A DNA stretch of 64,000 nucleotides from an uncultured bacterium (GTDB lineage Bacteria > Edwardsbacteria > AC1 > EtOH8), in the NCBI GenBank assembly GCA_937863685.1, contig CALMGM010000010.1, forward strand, positions 1 to 64,000. The letters are read 5' to 3'. The first letter of the stretch is position 1. Every line of letters begins with the position of its first letter. The position numbers and the translations under genes were made by a program. Below are positions 1 through 7,308 of this stretch, piece after piece. The notes below the pieces were generated by a model, which did no database searches, was not told where the DNA came from, and was given only the letters and a program-made list of their open reading frames with translations.

Positions 1-166
1 CAATGACTGTAATGATTCAAGTTAAAATCTTTGTGCCCTTTGTGGTTAAACCAGTAATAAAGTAATAAAGATTTCGTGTAATTTAGTGTATTTAGTGGGA
101 AAGGGTTCAGCGCCCTTGGCGTCTTTGCGGTGTAATAACAAGCTCACATCATTTTAAGGAAACAAC
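1..166. repeat. Non-coding spacer with degenerate repeat phrases
   Basis: No gene is visible. Positions about 30-110 hold a run of GT-rich phrases (TTTGTGCCCTTTGTGG, then TAATAAAGTAATAAAG, then ATTTCGTGTAATTTAGTG) that recurs in a closely similar order at 1574-1668. Positions 115-133 carry a TTGGCGTCTTTGCGG phrase whose complement style reappears near 4540. An AAGGAAAC ribosome binding site for the next gene lies at about 156-163. The sequence before position 1 is unknown, so the spacer is probably longer. Confidence 0.6.
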
Positions 167-1273
167 ATGATCAAGCTGGCTCATCCCGACATCACATCAA
201 AAGAGATCAACGCCGTGGTCAAGGTCCTCAAGTCCGGCACCCTGAGCCTGGGTCCTGAGCTGGCGGCCTTCGAGGCCGATTTCGCCCGCTACGTGGGCCG
301 CAAACACGCCCTGGCGGTGTCCTCGGGCACGGCCGGGCTGCACCTGGCGGCCATGGCCCTGGGCCTGAAGCCCGGACACCAGGTGATCACCTCGCCCTAT
401 TCCTTCATCGCTTCGGCCAACTGCATCCTGTACCAGGGGGCCGCCCCGGTGCTGGCCGACATCGATCCCGTCACCCTGAACCTTGACCCGGGGCAGGCGG
501 CCCAAAAGATCACCCGCAGGACCAGGGCCCTGCTGGCGGTGGACGTTTTCGGGCTGCCGGCCGATTATAAAAGGCTGGAGGCCTTGTGCCGCAAGCACGG
601 CCTGGACCTGATAGAGGATTCCTGCGAGGCCTTGGGGGCCAGGCATCACGGCCGGATGGCCGGCTCCTTCGGCAAGATCGCGGCCTTCGGGTTCTACCCC
701 AACAAGCAGATCACCACCGGCGAGGGGGGGATGGTGCTGTGCGACGACCGGAGACTGCATCAAAAAATGACGGCCCTGCGCAACCAGGGGCGCAGCTCCA
801 TGGGCGGCTGGCTGGCCCATCATATTTTGGGCTACAATTACCGGATGTCGGACGTCAGCGCTGCTTTGGGGAGGGCCCAGCTGGCCCGCCTGCCGGCCAT
901 GCTGGAGCGGAGAAGAATGGTGGCCCAAAGCTATAAAGAACTGTTCGCCCGGCGCCTGCCGGAGTTCACTCTGCTGCAGGACGTCCCGGGCCTCAAGCGC
1001 AGCTGGTTCGTGTTCGCGGTGCTGGTCCCGGGACCGATGAAGGGCAAAAAGCGCGACCGGCTGATCAAGGAGCTGCAGAAGAGCGGCATCCAGTGCGCCC
1101 ATTATTTCCCGGCCCTGCACCTCCAGCCGGCATTGAGGTCGCTGGGATACCAAAGGGGAGACTTTCCGGTGACCGAGGATGCGGCCGACCGCAGCCTGGC
1201 CCTGCCGTTCCATCACAAACTCTCCCTGCGGGACCAGGAGAAGGTGGTGGAGACCATCGGGCGGATCGTCTAG
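167..1273 (+). CDS. DegT/DnrJ/EryC1/StrS family sugar aminotransferase
   Basis: A PLP-dependent aminotransferase of the DegT/EryC1 family, which normally transfers an amino group to a keto-sugar nucleotide for surface polysaccharide or a modified sugar. The 368-residue length is typical. The N-terminus shows the family's substrate/cofactor region (SSGTAGLHLAAMALGL, about residues 52-67), an EDSCEALGA segment and the lysine motif FYPNKQITTGEGG, with Lys180 the expected Schiff-base residue. The ATG follows an AAGGAAAC ribosome binding site. It stands alone between two repeat-rich spacers, so its exact substrate cannot be read from context. The wecB and glycosyltransferase genes at 47-51 kb make a polysaccharide role plausible. 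The family call is firm and the substrate unknown. Confidence 0.9.
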   Translation: MIKLAHPDITSKEINAVVKVLKSGTLSLGPELAAFEADFARYVGRKHALAVSSGTAGLHLAAMALGLKPGHQVITSPYSFIASANCILYQGAAPVLADIDPVTLNLDPGQAAQKITRRTRALLAVDVFGLPADYKRLEALCRKHGLDLIEDSCEALGARHHGRMAGSFGKIAAFGFYPNKQITTGEGGMVLCDDRRLHQKMTALRNQGRSSMGGWLAHHILGYNYRMSDVSAALGRAQLARLPAMLERRRMVAQSYKELFARRLPEFTLLQDVPGLKRSWFVFAVLVPGPMKGKKRDRLIKELQKSGIQCAHYFPALHLQPALRSLGYQRGDFPVTEDAADRSLALPFHHKLSLRDQEKVVETIGRIV

Positions 1274-1895
1274 CCGGTTCATGAAGTTTAAAGCTAAAAG
1301 CTGAAAGCCGGCGTACAGATTACAGTGGACAGGCGACAATACCCAGTTTAAAGTTGAAAGAAAAAAGCGCGTCATCCTGAAACGGTCATTAAGTCTGACG
1401 AATGAAGGATCTGCGCCGATAGACCAGAGATTCTTCGATTTGACGTGCAGGGGTGCCGGGCTCAGAATGACGATATATCAGTTTAAAGTTCGTAAAGTGA
1501 AAAGTCTTTGTGCACTTGGTGTGAGAAAACCCTGGATTCCCGCCTGCGCGGGAATGACAAAAGGAATAAAGTCCTTTGTGTCTCTTTGTGTGCTTTGTGG
1601 TGAAACAGTAGTAAAGTAATAAAGAAGTTAAGATTTCGTGAAATTTCGTGTATTGTGTGGCAAAAGGTCTCTGTGCCCCCTTCGGCTGGGCTCAGGGCAT
1701 GCTTTGTGATAAAATTGATTGCTTCGTCAGTGTGAAGTTAAAGTCTTCTCGCAATGACATTCCCTTTAAAAAGCAACCCACTGTGTGCTTGAGAACCACT
1801 GTTAAAAATAAGATACGTGAACCCCGAAAAAACGGGGGTATCTTTGTGGCTAGGGTCCCCAAATAACATCAATCATCAACCAACAACGGCAGTCA
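1274..1895. repeat. 622-base non-coding spacer built from repeat phrases
   Basis: No convincing gene is present. The DNA is a mosaic of short recurring phrases. TTTAAAG/TGAAAG purine tracts lie at 1285-1310 and 1345-1365. A CGTCATCCTGA...CTCAGAATGACG unit spans about 1372-1472. A perfect palindrome of the form ATTCCC-N8-GGGAAT lies at 1536-1555. A TTTGTG...GTAATAAAG...ATTTCGTG block at 1574-1668 matches positions 30-110. A 72-codon open frame at 1648-1866 runs through this material and has no recognisable protein features. The next gene starts without a visible Shine-Dalgarno sequence, so a promoter may sit inside the repeats. Confidence 0.7.
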
Positions 1896-3035
1896 ATGAA
1901 ACGCATACTGATCATCTCGGCCTCGGCCGGCTCCGGCCACACCACCGCCGCCCGGGCCATCGAACTGTGGATGGAGAAGGTCCAGCGCTATCCCGGCGAG
2001 TTCCAGGTGACCCATATCGACATCCTGCAGTTCTCCACCATGCTCTACAAGAAGGTCTACCGGGACGTCTACCTGTACCTGGCCAGCAAGCAGCCCCTGC
2101 TGTACGGCTACATCTTCTCCACCTCGGACCGCCTGAAGCGGGAGAACAAGCCGGACTTTCTGCGCCGCTTCATGGACAACATCAACGCCCTGAAGTTCAC
2201 CGAATTCATCAAGGACACCCCTTGGGACGTGATCGTCACCACCCACTTTTTGTCCTCCCAGCTGCTGGCCGGACTGAAGGTTAAGAAGAAGATATTCTGC
2301 CCCCTGGTGACGGTGGTCACCGATTACGGCCTGCATTCCTACTGGATCAACCCGGCGTGCGATTACTACATCGTGGCCGATTCGGCCAGCCAGCACCACC
2401 TGGCGGCCATGGGCATCCCGCCGGAGCGGGTCCATAATTTCGGGATCCCGGTGCTGCCGGCCTTCTCCCAGAAAAAGAACCGCCAGGAATTGAAAAAGGA
2501 GCTGGGCCTGGTGCCGGCCCTGCCCGCCGTCCTGCTGCTGTCCGGCGGGTTCGGGGTCAGACCCATCGAGCATATCGTGGCCGACCTGGCGCGGGTCAAG
2601 AGCAAATTCCAGCTGGTGGCGGTGGCCGGACACAACCGCAAGATGCTGCAGAAGCTCCAGGCGCTGTCTCTGCCGTTCCATCTTCTGCCGGTGGGCTACA
2701 CCGACCGCATGGACCAGTACATGGCGGCCTGCGACCTGGTGATCAGCAAGCCCGGCGGGCTGACCACCGCCGAGGCCATGTCTATGGGGCTGCCGATGAT
2801 CGTGATCAACCCCATACCGGGACAGGAGGACATGAACAGCGACATGCTGCTGGAGGGCGGGGCGGGGGTCAAGGCCAGGCACCCGGTGGAGGTCAGCTAC
2901 AAACTGGAGATGGTGCTGGGCACCCCGGGGCGCCTGCAGCAGATGAAGAAAGCGGCCCAAAAGCTGGCCAAGCCCAAGGCCGGATATATGGCGGCGGATT
3001 TCATCGCCCGGCTGGCCCGGGAGCAGAATTTTTAG
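1896..3035 (+). CDS. MGDG synthase-like processive diacylglycerol glycosyltransferase
   Basis: A GT28-type glycosyltransferase of the monogalactosyldiacylglycerol synthase / UgtP group, which adds sugar from a UDP-sugar to diacylglycerol at the membrane to make glycolipids. The N-terminus ILIISASAGSGHTTAARAIE carries the SAGSGH acceptor-side motif of the MGDG synthase N-domain. The C-terminal half shows the nucleotide-sugar fold: a GGFGVRP turn near residue 215 and VISKPGGLTTAEAMSMGLP near residue 285, the sugar-nucleotide signature. The length (379) matches UgtP-like enzymes. The start ATG lacks a clear ribosome binding site. The gene stands alone between repeat spacers. UDP-glucose, -galactose or -glucuronate are all possible donors. 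Confidence 0.85.
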   Translation: MKRILIISASAGSGHTTAARAIELWMEKVQRYPGEFQVTHIDILQFSTMLYKKVYRDVYLYLASKQPLLYGYIFSTSDRLKRENKPDFLRRFMDNINALKFTEFIKDTPWDVIVTTHFLSSQLLAGLKVKKKIFCPLVTVVTDYGLHSYWINPACDYYIVADSASQHHLAAMGIPPERVHNFGIPVLPAFSQKKNRQELKKELGLVPALPAVLLLSGGFGVRPIEHIVADLARVKSKFQLVAVAGHNRKMLQKLQALSLPFHLLPVGYTDRMDQYMAACDLVISKPGGLTTAEAMSMGLPMIVINPIPGQEDMNSDMLLEGGAGVKARHPVEVSYKLEMVLGTPGRLQQMKKAAQKLAKPKAGYMAADFIARLAREQNF

Positions 3036-3436
3036 GGGCGGGCATAAAGGTCGGGCATAAGTTCAAAGCTTAAAGTCTAAAGTTGAAAGCAGGTTTCGGG
3101 TTTACAGTTTACAGGGGACAGTATTCAGTATAAAGTATCAAGTTTATAAAGAACCCCCCTTTGTGTCTTAGTGTCTTTGTGGTAAAAAGGCCTGGATTCC
3201 CAACCCCACCCTCACTCCCTCCCCGCAGCGGAGAGAGCCTGCACTGAGCAAGGCATTTATTATTGCCAACCGAAGTGGAAGCCAGCAGGCAGGGAGAGGT
3301 CGGGAATGACAGGATGGGGTCGCTTCATTCGTCCGGCGGGGGTGCCTTTTCGCAATGACTGTTCCCCATAAAGTAAAACCATTTGTGCCTTGGTGTCCCG
3401 GTGGTTAACTATCAATCAACTGATCGGAAAAATATC
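3036..3436. repeat. 401-base non-coding spacer with nested repeats
   Basis: No gene is supported. The spacer holds AAGTTCAAAGCTTAAAG-type purine tracts (3060-3090), TTTACAGTTTACAGG and CAGTATAAAGTATCAAG runs (3100-3145), a TTTGTGTCTTAGTG phrase (3160-3185) and a looser TTTGTGCCTTGGTG copy (3382-3408). The two ends of a TGGATTCCC...GGGAATGAC unit (3193-3201 and 3304-3312), contiguous at 1533-1558, are here separated by about 100 bases of different sequence. An open frame entering the next gene begins at 3383 inside a repeat copy and is not taken as coding. Confidence 0.7.
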
Positions 3437-4531
3437 ATGAACAAGATCAAGCGCATCGGTCTGCTGACCGCCGGGGGCGACTGTCCCGGGCTTAACGCGG
3501 TGATAAGGGCGGTCACCAAGGCCGCGGTCAACGACCACGGCATGGAGGTGATCGGCATCGAGGACGGCTATGCCGGGCTGATCGAGGGCCGGTTCCACCA
3601 GCTTAAATGGAACGATGTCTCCGGCATCCTGCACACCGGCGGCACCATCCTGGGCACCTCCAACCGGGACAATCCCTTCAAATATCCGGTGCACAAGCCC
3701 AACGGCGACCTGGAGTTCATAGAGGTCTTCGACCGGGTGGCCGCAAATATCAAAAAGCTCCACATAGAGGCCATCATCGCGGTGGGCGGGGACGGCACCA
3801 TGGCCATCACCTCCCAGATGATGGAGCGGGGCGTCAAGGTGGTGGGGGTGCCCAAGACCATCGACAACGATCTGGCCGCCACCGACGTCACCTTCGGCTT
3901 CGACACCGCGCTGGTCACCGCCACCGAGGCCCTGGACAAGCTGCACACCACCGCCATGTCCCACCACCGGGTGATGATCATGGAGACCATGGGGCGCTAC
4001 GCCGGGTGGATCGCCCTGTACTCCGGGGTGGCCGGCGGCGGCGACATCATCCTGATCCCGGAGATACCGTTCAAGCTGGACAGCATCTGCCGCACCGTGC
4101 TGGAGCGGGGCAGCAAGGGCAAGAGATTCTCCATCATCGTGGCGGCCGAGGGGGCCAAGCCGGAGGGCGGCCAGATGGTGGTCCAGAAGATCATCAAGGA
4201 ATCCACCGACCAGCTGAGGCTGGGCGGCATCGGGCAGCAGCTGGCCGGCCAGATAGAGGACCGGACCGGAATCGAATGCCGGGTGACGGTGCTGGGGCAT
4301 CTGCAGCGGGGCGGCAGCCCCTCGGCCTTCGACCGGATACTGGGCACCCGTTTCGGGGTCAAGGCGGTGGAACTGGCGGCCTCGGGGCAGTTCGGCCGGA
4401 TGGTGGCCCTCAAGGGGCTCAATGTGGAATCGGTCCCATTGCAGGAGGCGGTGGGAGCCTTAAGGCTGGTCAGCCCGGACTCCGAGGTGATCAAGGCCGC
4501 CCGCTCGGTGGGGGTCAGCTTCGGGGATTGA
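3437..4531 (+). CDS. pfkA: 6-phosphofructokinase
   Basis: Phosphorylates fructose-6-phosphate to fructose-1,6-bisphosphate in glycolysis. The start at 3437 (MNKIKRIGLLTAGGDCPG) is chosen because the family's N-terminal GGDCPGLN begins right there; the longer frame from 3383 runs into a repeat. The protein is 364 residues. Motifs seen: GGDGTM (nucleotide/phosphate site), PKTIDND with the catalytic Asp, MGRYAGWIAL, and LGHLQRGGSPSAFDR. The donor-specificity positions are Gly in GGDG (ATP-like) and Lys in PKTIDND (found in PPi-dependent and some ATP-dependent enzymes), so ATP use is likely but not certain. The pgi gene lies about 1.3 kb downstream with an outer-membrane protein gene between. Confidence 0.93.
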   Translation: MNKIKRIGLLTAGGDCPGLNAVIRAVTKAAVNDHGMEVIGIEDGYAGLIEGRFHQLKWNDVSGILHTGGTILGTSNRDNPFKYPVHKPNGDLEFIEVFDRVAANIKKLHIEAIIAVGGDGTMAITSQMMERGVKVVGVPKTIDNDLAATDVTFGFDTALVTATEALDKLHTTAMSHHRVMIMETMGRYAGWIALYSGVAGGGDIILIPEIPFKLDSICRTVLERGSKGKRFSIIVAAEGAKPEGGQMVVQKIIKESTDQLRLGGIGQQLAGQIEDRTGIECRVTVLGHLQRGGSPSAFDRILGTRFGVKAVELAASGQFGRMVALKGLNVESVPLQEAVGALRLVSPDSEVIKAARSVGVSFGD

Positions 4532-4692
4532 ACTTTTTCCCCGCAGAGGCGCGGAAAACGCAAAGGCAAACCCCAAAACATAAAACTCAATAAATTGCAT
4601 TCAGCGCCCGGGATGTTGCGCTCAGCGGCGGCCATTGCAATGGCGGCTGGAGGCCGTCAAACATTATGAATTTTAAAAAGGAATGATCCAAC
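4532..4692. other. Spacer with repeat phrase and short palindrome
   Basis: This 161-base gap holds a CCGCAGAGGCGCGGAAAACGC phrase split around 4541-4562, of the same style as the inverted phrase at 115-133. GCCATTGCAATGGC, a perfect palindrome, lies at about 4630-4643. An AAAAAGGA ribosome binding site for the next gene is at 4675-4682. No promoter consensus was recognised. Confidence 0.5.
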
Positions 4693-5793
4693 ATGCACCG
4701 ATCGGTAAAAATCGCACTGATCATCGCCGCCGTCCTGCCCGGTCCGGCCCTGGCCGCCGACAGCGGGGAATCATACGACTATCTGCTGGTCCTGCCCTTT
4801 CAGCATAATTACTACCAGCCGATAGACGCCGGGGTCCTGGGACAGGGCAACGGACTGGATTTTGCGCAGGGGGCGGCGGCCCTGTTCGGCAACCCGGCCG
4901 GGATCGCCGGCCGGGGCAGATATCAGCTGGCAATGTCGGCCTCCAATCTCTCCGCCGGGCGCAGTTCATTGTCGGTATCCACCGGCGGCTCCCCGGCCCT
5001 GCCCTCGACCGCCGCCGGCCGGTTCCAGTGGGGAGCCCACAATTTCGCCCTGGGCTGGCGGAGGGCCATGAAGACCGACCTCAGCTTTCCCGACGTGCTG
5101 GATCCGGATGCGGTGGACCAGGCCCAATTGTCGCTGGAACAATATTCCGCCGGCTGGTCGCTGTCGGCCATAAAGAATTTCAGCCTGGGCCTGTCGGTCA
5201 GCCTGACCAGGTTCGCTTTGGTATGGGACGGCCCGGACGGCAGGCTGGCCGAGGGCCGGGGAACGGCCCCGGGCTTTTCGGCCGGCATTTCGTCCGATCT
5301 GGGGCAGGATTTCTTTTTCTCGGCCGGATTGAAGAGCAAGACCGAAATGTCATGCTATACCGCTTTTGCCGGGGATACGGCCAGCAACCGGTTGAAGCTG
5401 TCCGGCGCCGTCCCCCAGACAGGCTGGCTGTCGATCGCCTATACCCCGGAGCCGGGCTTCGAAGCTCATGGAGGGCTGGAACTGACCGGCTGGCACCTGG
5501 TGTCATCGGGGTATCTGGAGCAGATGGACTACCACCTGGGCTGCCGGATCGAACTGATCGAAGGCCGGCTGGATGCCATGGCCGGAAGCTACAGCCTGCG
5601 GCATCCGCTGGATCCTTACCTGCGGCGGTACGATCCCTACCTGCAGGACATGTATTTCTTAAGCGGGGGCCTGGCCTGCCGCCTGGGCCCGCTGAAGCTG
5701 GTCTGTTCGGGGGCCACCAGCCGGCCGCTTTCCGGGAAGGGAATGAACCAGAATGTCATATCGGCCGGCATAGAATATCAGGCGCAGCCTTAA
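4693..5793 (+). CDS. PorV/UPF0164-like outer-membrane beta-barrel protein
   Basis: An exported protein of 366 residues. The N-terminus has a short basic stretch, a hydrophobic core (IALIIAAVLPGPALA) and an AxA-type signal peptidase site. After it comes GAAALFGNPAGIAG (about residues 58-71), the motif shared by PorV-type and UPF0164/FadL-like barrels. The rest alternates aromatic and small residues as in membrane strands and ends in a strand with terminal hydrophobics. In T9SS organisms PorV-like proteins shuttle cargo at the outer membrane; that role is inference here, since PorV, PorQ and orphan paralogues cannot be separated by eye. It lies between pfk and pgi and is followed by pgi after 23 bases, so the two are probably co-transcribed. 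Confidence 0.7.
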   Translation: MHRSVKIALIIAAVLPGPALAADSGESYDYLLVLPFQHNYYQPIDAGVLGQGNGLDFAQGAAALFGNPAGIAGRGRYQLAMSASNLSAGRSSLSVSTGGSPALPSTAAGRFQWGAHNFALGWRRAMKTDLSFPDVLDPDAVDQAQLSLEQYSAGWSLSAIKNFSLGLSVSLTRFALVWDGPDGRLAEGRGTAPGFSAGISSDLGQDFFFSAGLKSKTEMSCYTAFAGDTASNRLKLSGAVPQTGWLSIAYTPEPGFEAHGGLELTGWHLVSSGYLEQMDYHLGCRIELIEGRLDAMAGSYSLRHPLDPYLRRYDPYLQDMYFLSGGLACRLGPLKLVCSGATSRPLSGKGMNQNVISAGIEYQAQP

Positions 5794-5816
5794 TAAAAAA
5801 TATCGGGAGGATTGCC

Positions 5817-7220
5817 ATGAACAGCCGGATAAGACTGGATTATAACAACCTGATGACCGACAGGCTGGGGGCTTACGGCATCAGCCAGGCCGGACTGGAG
5901 GCGGCCGGGAAAGCGGCGGTCCAGGCCAGCCAGTGGTTCCATGCCAGAAGGGCGGCCGGGAAGATGGATTTCTTCGATCTGCCGGATACCCCGGAACATT
6001 TGAACTCCTGCCTGAAGCTGGCGGCGAAATACAAAGGAAAATTCGACGACCTGGTGGTGCTGGGAATAGGAGGCTCGGCCCTGGGCACCACCGCCATCCA
6101 TTCGGCCCTCAATCCATCCACCTACAACCTGCAGGACAAAAAGGCCCGCCGGGGACGGCCCCGGCTGTGGGTGCTGGACAATGTGGACCCGGAGAAACTG
6201 AAGGCGGTGCTGGCCCTGCTCAAGGCCAAAAGGACCCTGGTCAATCTGATCAGCAAATCCGGCGCCACCGCCGAGACCAGCGCCCAGTTCCTGTGGATCA
6301 GACAGTGGCTGATGAAGGACGCGGGCAAGAACTGGTCAAAGAATATGGTGGTCACCACCGATCCGGCCGGAGGGATCCTGCGGCAGATAGTGGACCGGGA
6401 GAAGCTGTCCAGCCTGGATGTGCCCTCGGGGGTGGGCGGGCGGTTCTCGGTGCTGACCCCGGTGGGGCTGTTCCCCCTGGCCATGGCCGGGGTGGACATC
6501 AAGTCTCTGCTGGAGGGCGCCAATCAGATGCGGAAGATGACCCTGAATGAGAACCCCTGGAAAAATCCGGCCCGGCTGTATGCCCTGACCCAGTTTTTGC
6601 TTTACCAGAAAGGGTGCCGGATCAACGTGATGATGTCCTATTCCGACAGTCTGTATCCGATGACCGACTGGTTCCGGCAGTTGTGGGCCGAGAGCCTGGG
6701 CAAGAGGGTCAACAACCAGAATCAGACGGTGGAGACCGGGCCCACCCCCGTCAAGGCCCTGGGGGCCACCGACCAGCACTCCCAGCTGCAGCTGTATATC
6801 GAAGGCCCCCGGGACAAGGCGATCACCTTTTTGATGGTTGAGAAATTCCGCAGCGATATCACCATCCCCCGGGCCTATCCCAAGATCGCCGACATCTCCT
6901 ACCTGGGCGGCAAGAGCTTCGGGCAGCTGCTCAACTCGGAGGCCCGGGCCACCGCCCTGGCCCTGTCCAAGAACGGCCGGCCCAACTGCAGTTTCCTGAT
7001 CCCGGAGATAAGCCCCCGGACCGTGGGCCAGCTGGTATTCCTGCTGGAGACCGCCACCGCCTACGCCGGCGGCCTGTTCGGGATCAATCCCATGGACCAG
7101 CCGGGGGTGGAGGAGGGCAAGCGCTACACCTACGGGCTGATGGGCCGGGCGGGGTTCGAGAACCGCAAGGCCGAGGCGGAGAAATTCGAGGCGGGGAATT
7201 CCAGCCGGTATGTTGTCTGA
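5817..7220 (+). CDS. pgi: Glucose-6-phosphate isomerase
   Basis: Interconverts glucose-6-phosphate and fructose-6-phosphate in glycolysis/gluconeogenesis. ATG 5817 is chosen over the long upstream open frame because a GGGAGG ribosome binding site ends 7 bases before it and the upstream part overlaps the barrel gene. The product is 467 residues, the size of the shorter Bacillus-type enzymes. Motifs: VVLGIGGSALGTTA (about residue 80), NLISKSGATAETSAQ (about 143), GVGGRFSVLTPVGLFP (PGI signature 1 region), and a C-terminal region with NPMDQPGVEEGK. The pfk gene upstream makes a glycolytic neighbourhood. Identification is firm. Confidence 0.95.
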   Translation: MNSRIRLDYNNLMTDRLGAYGISQAGLEAAGKAAVQASQWFHARRAAGKMDFFDLPDTPEHLNSCLKLAAKYKGKFDDLVVLGIGGSALGTTAIHSALNPSTYNLQDKKARRGRPRLWVLDNVDPEKLKAVLALLKAKRTLVNLISKSGATAETSAQFLWIRQWLMKDAGKNWSKNMVVTTDPAGGILRQIVDREKLSSLDVPSGVGGRFSVLTPVGLFPLAMAGVDIKSLLEGANQMRKMTLNENPWKNPARLYALTQFLLYQKGCRINVMMSYSDSLYPMTDWFRQLWAESLGKRVNNQNQTVETGPTPVKALGATDQHSQLQLYIEGPRDKAITFLMVEKFRSDITIPRAYPKIADISYLGGKSFGQLLNSEARATALALSKNGRPNCSFLIPEISPRTVGQLVFLLETATAYAGGLFGINPMDQPGVEEGKRYTYGLMGRAGFENRKAEAEKFEAGNSSRYVV

Positions 7221-7308
7221 CAAAATTCAGGAGAAAGGGAATAGCGTCAGCAGTACATGGAAAAGCATTTAAAAATCCAGCAGCCAATACCAGACAGGAA
7301 AGGCAACG

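Noticed and set aside
197-1375. A 392-codon reverse open frame opposite the DegT gene
   Set aside because: It is a shadow of a well-supported gene in GC-rich DNA; no protein family features, and it has a Pro/Gly/Gln-rich composition typical of antisense frames.
1648-1866. A 72-codon forward frame in the repeat spacer
   Set aside because: It runs through the repeat phrases, and its protein has no recognisable features.
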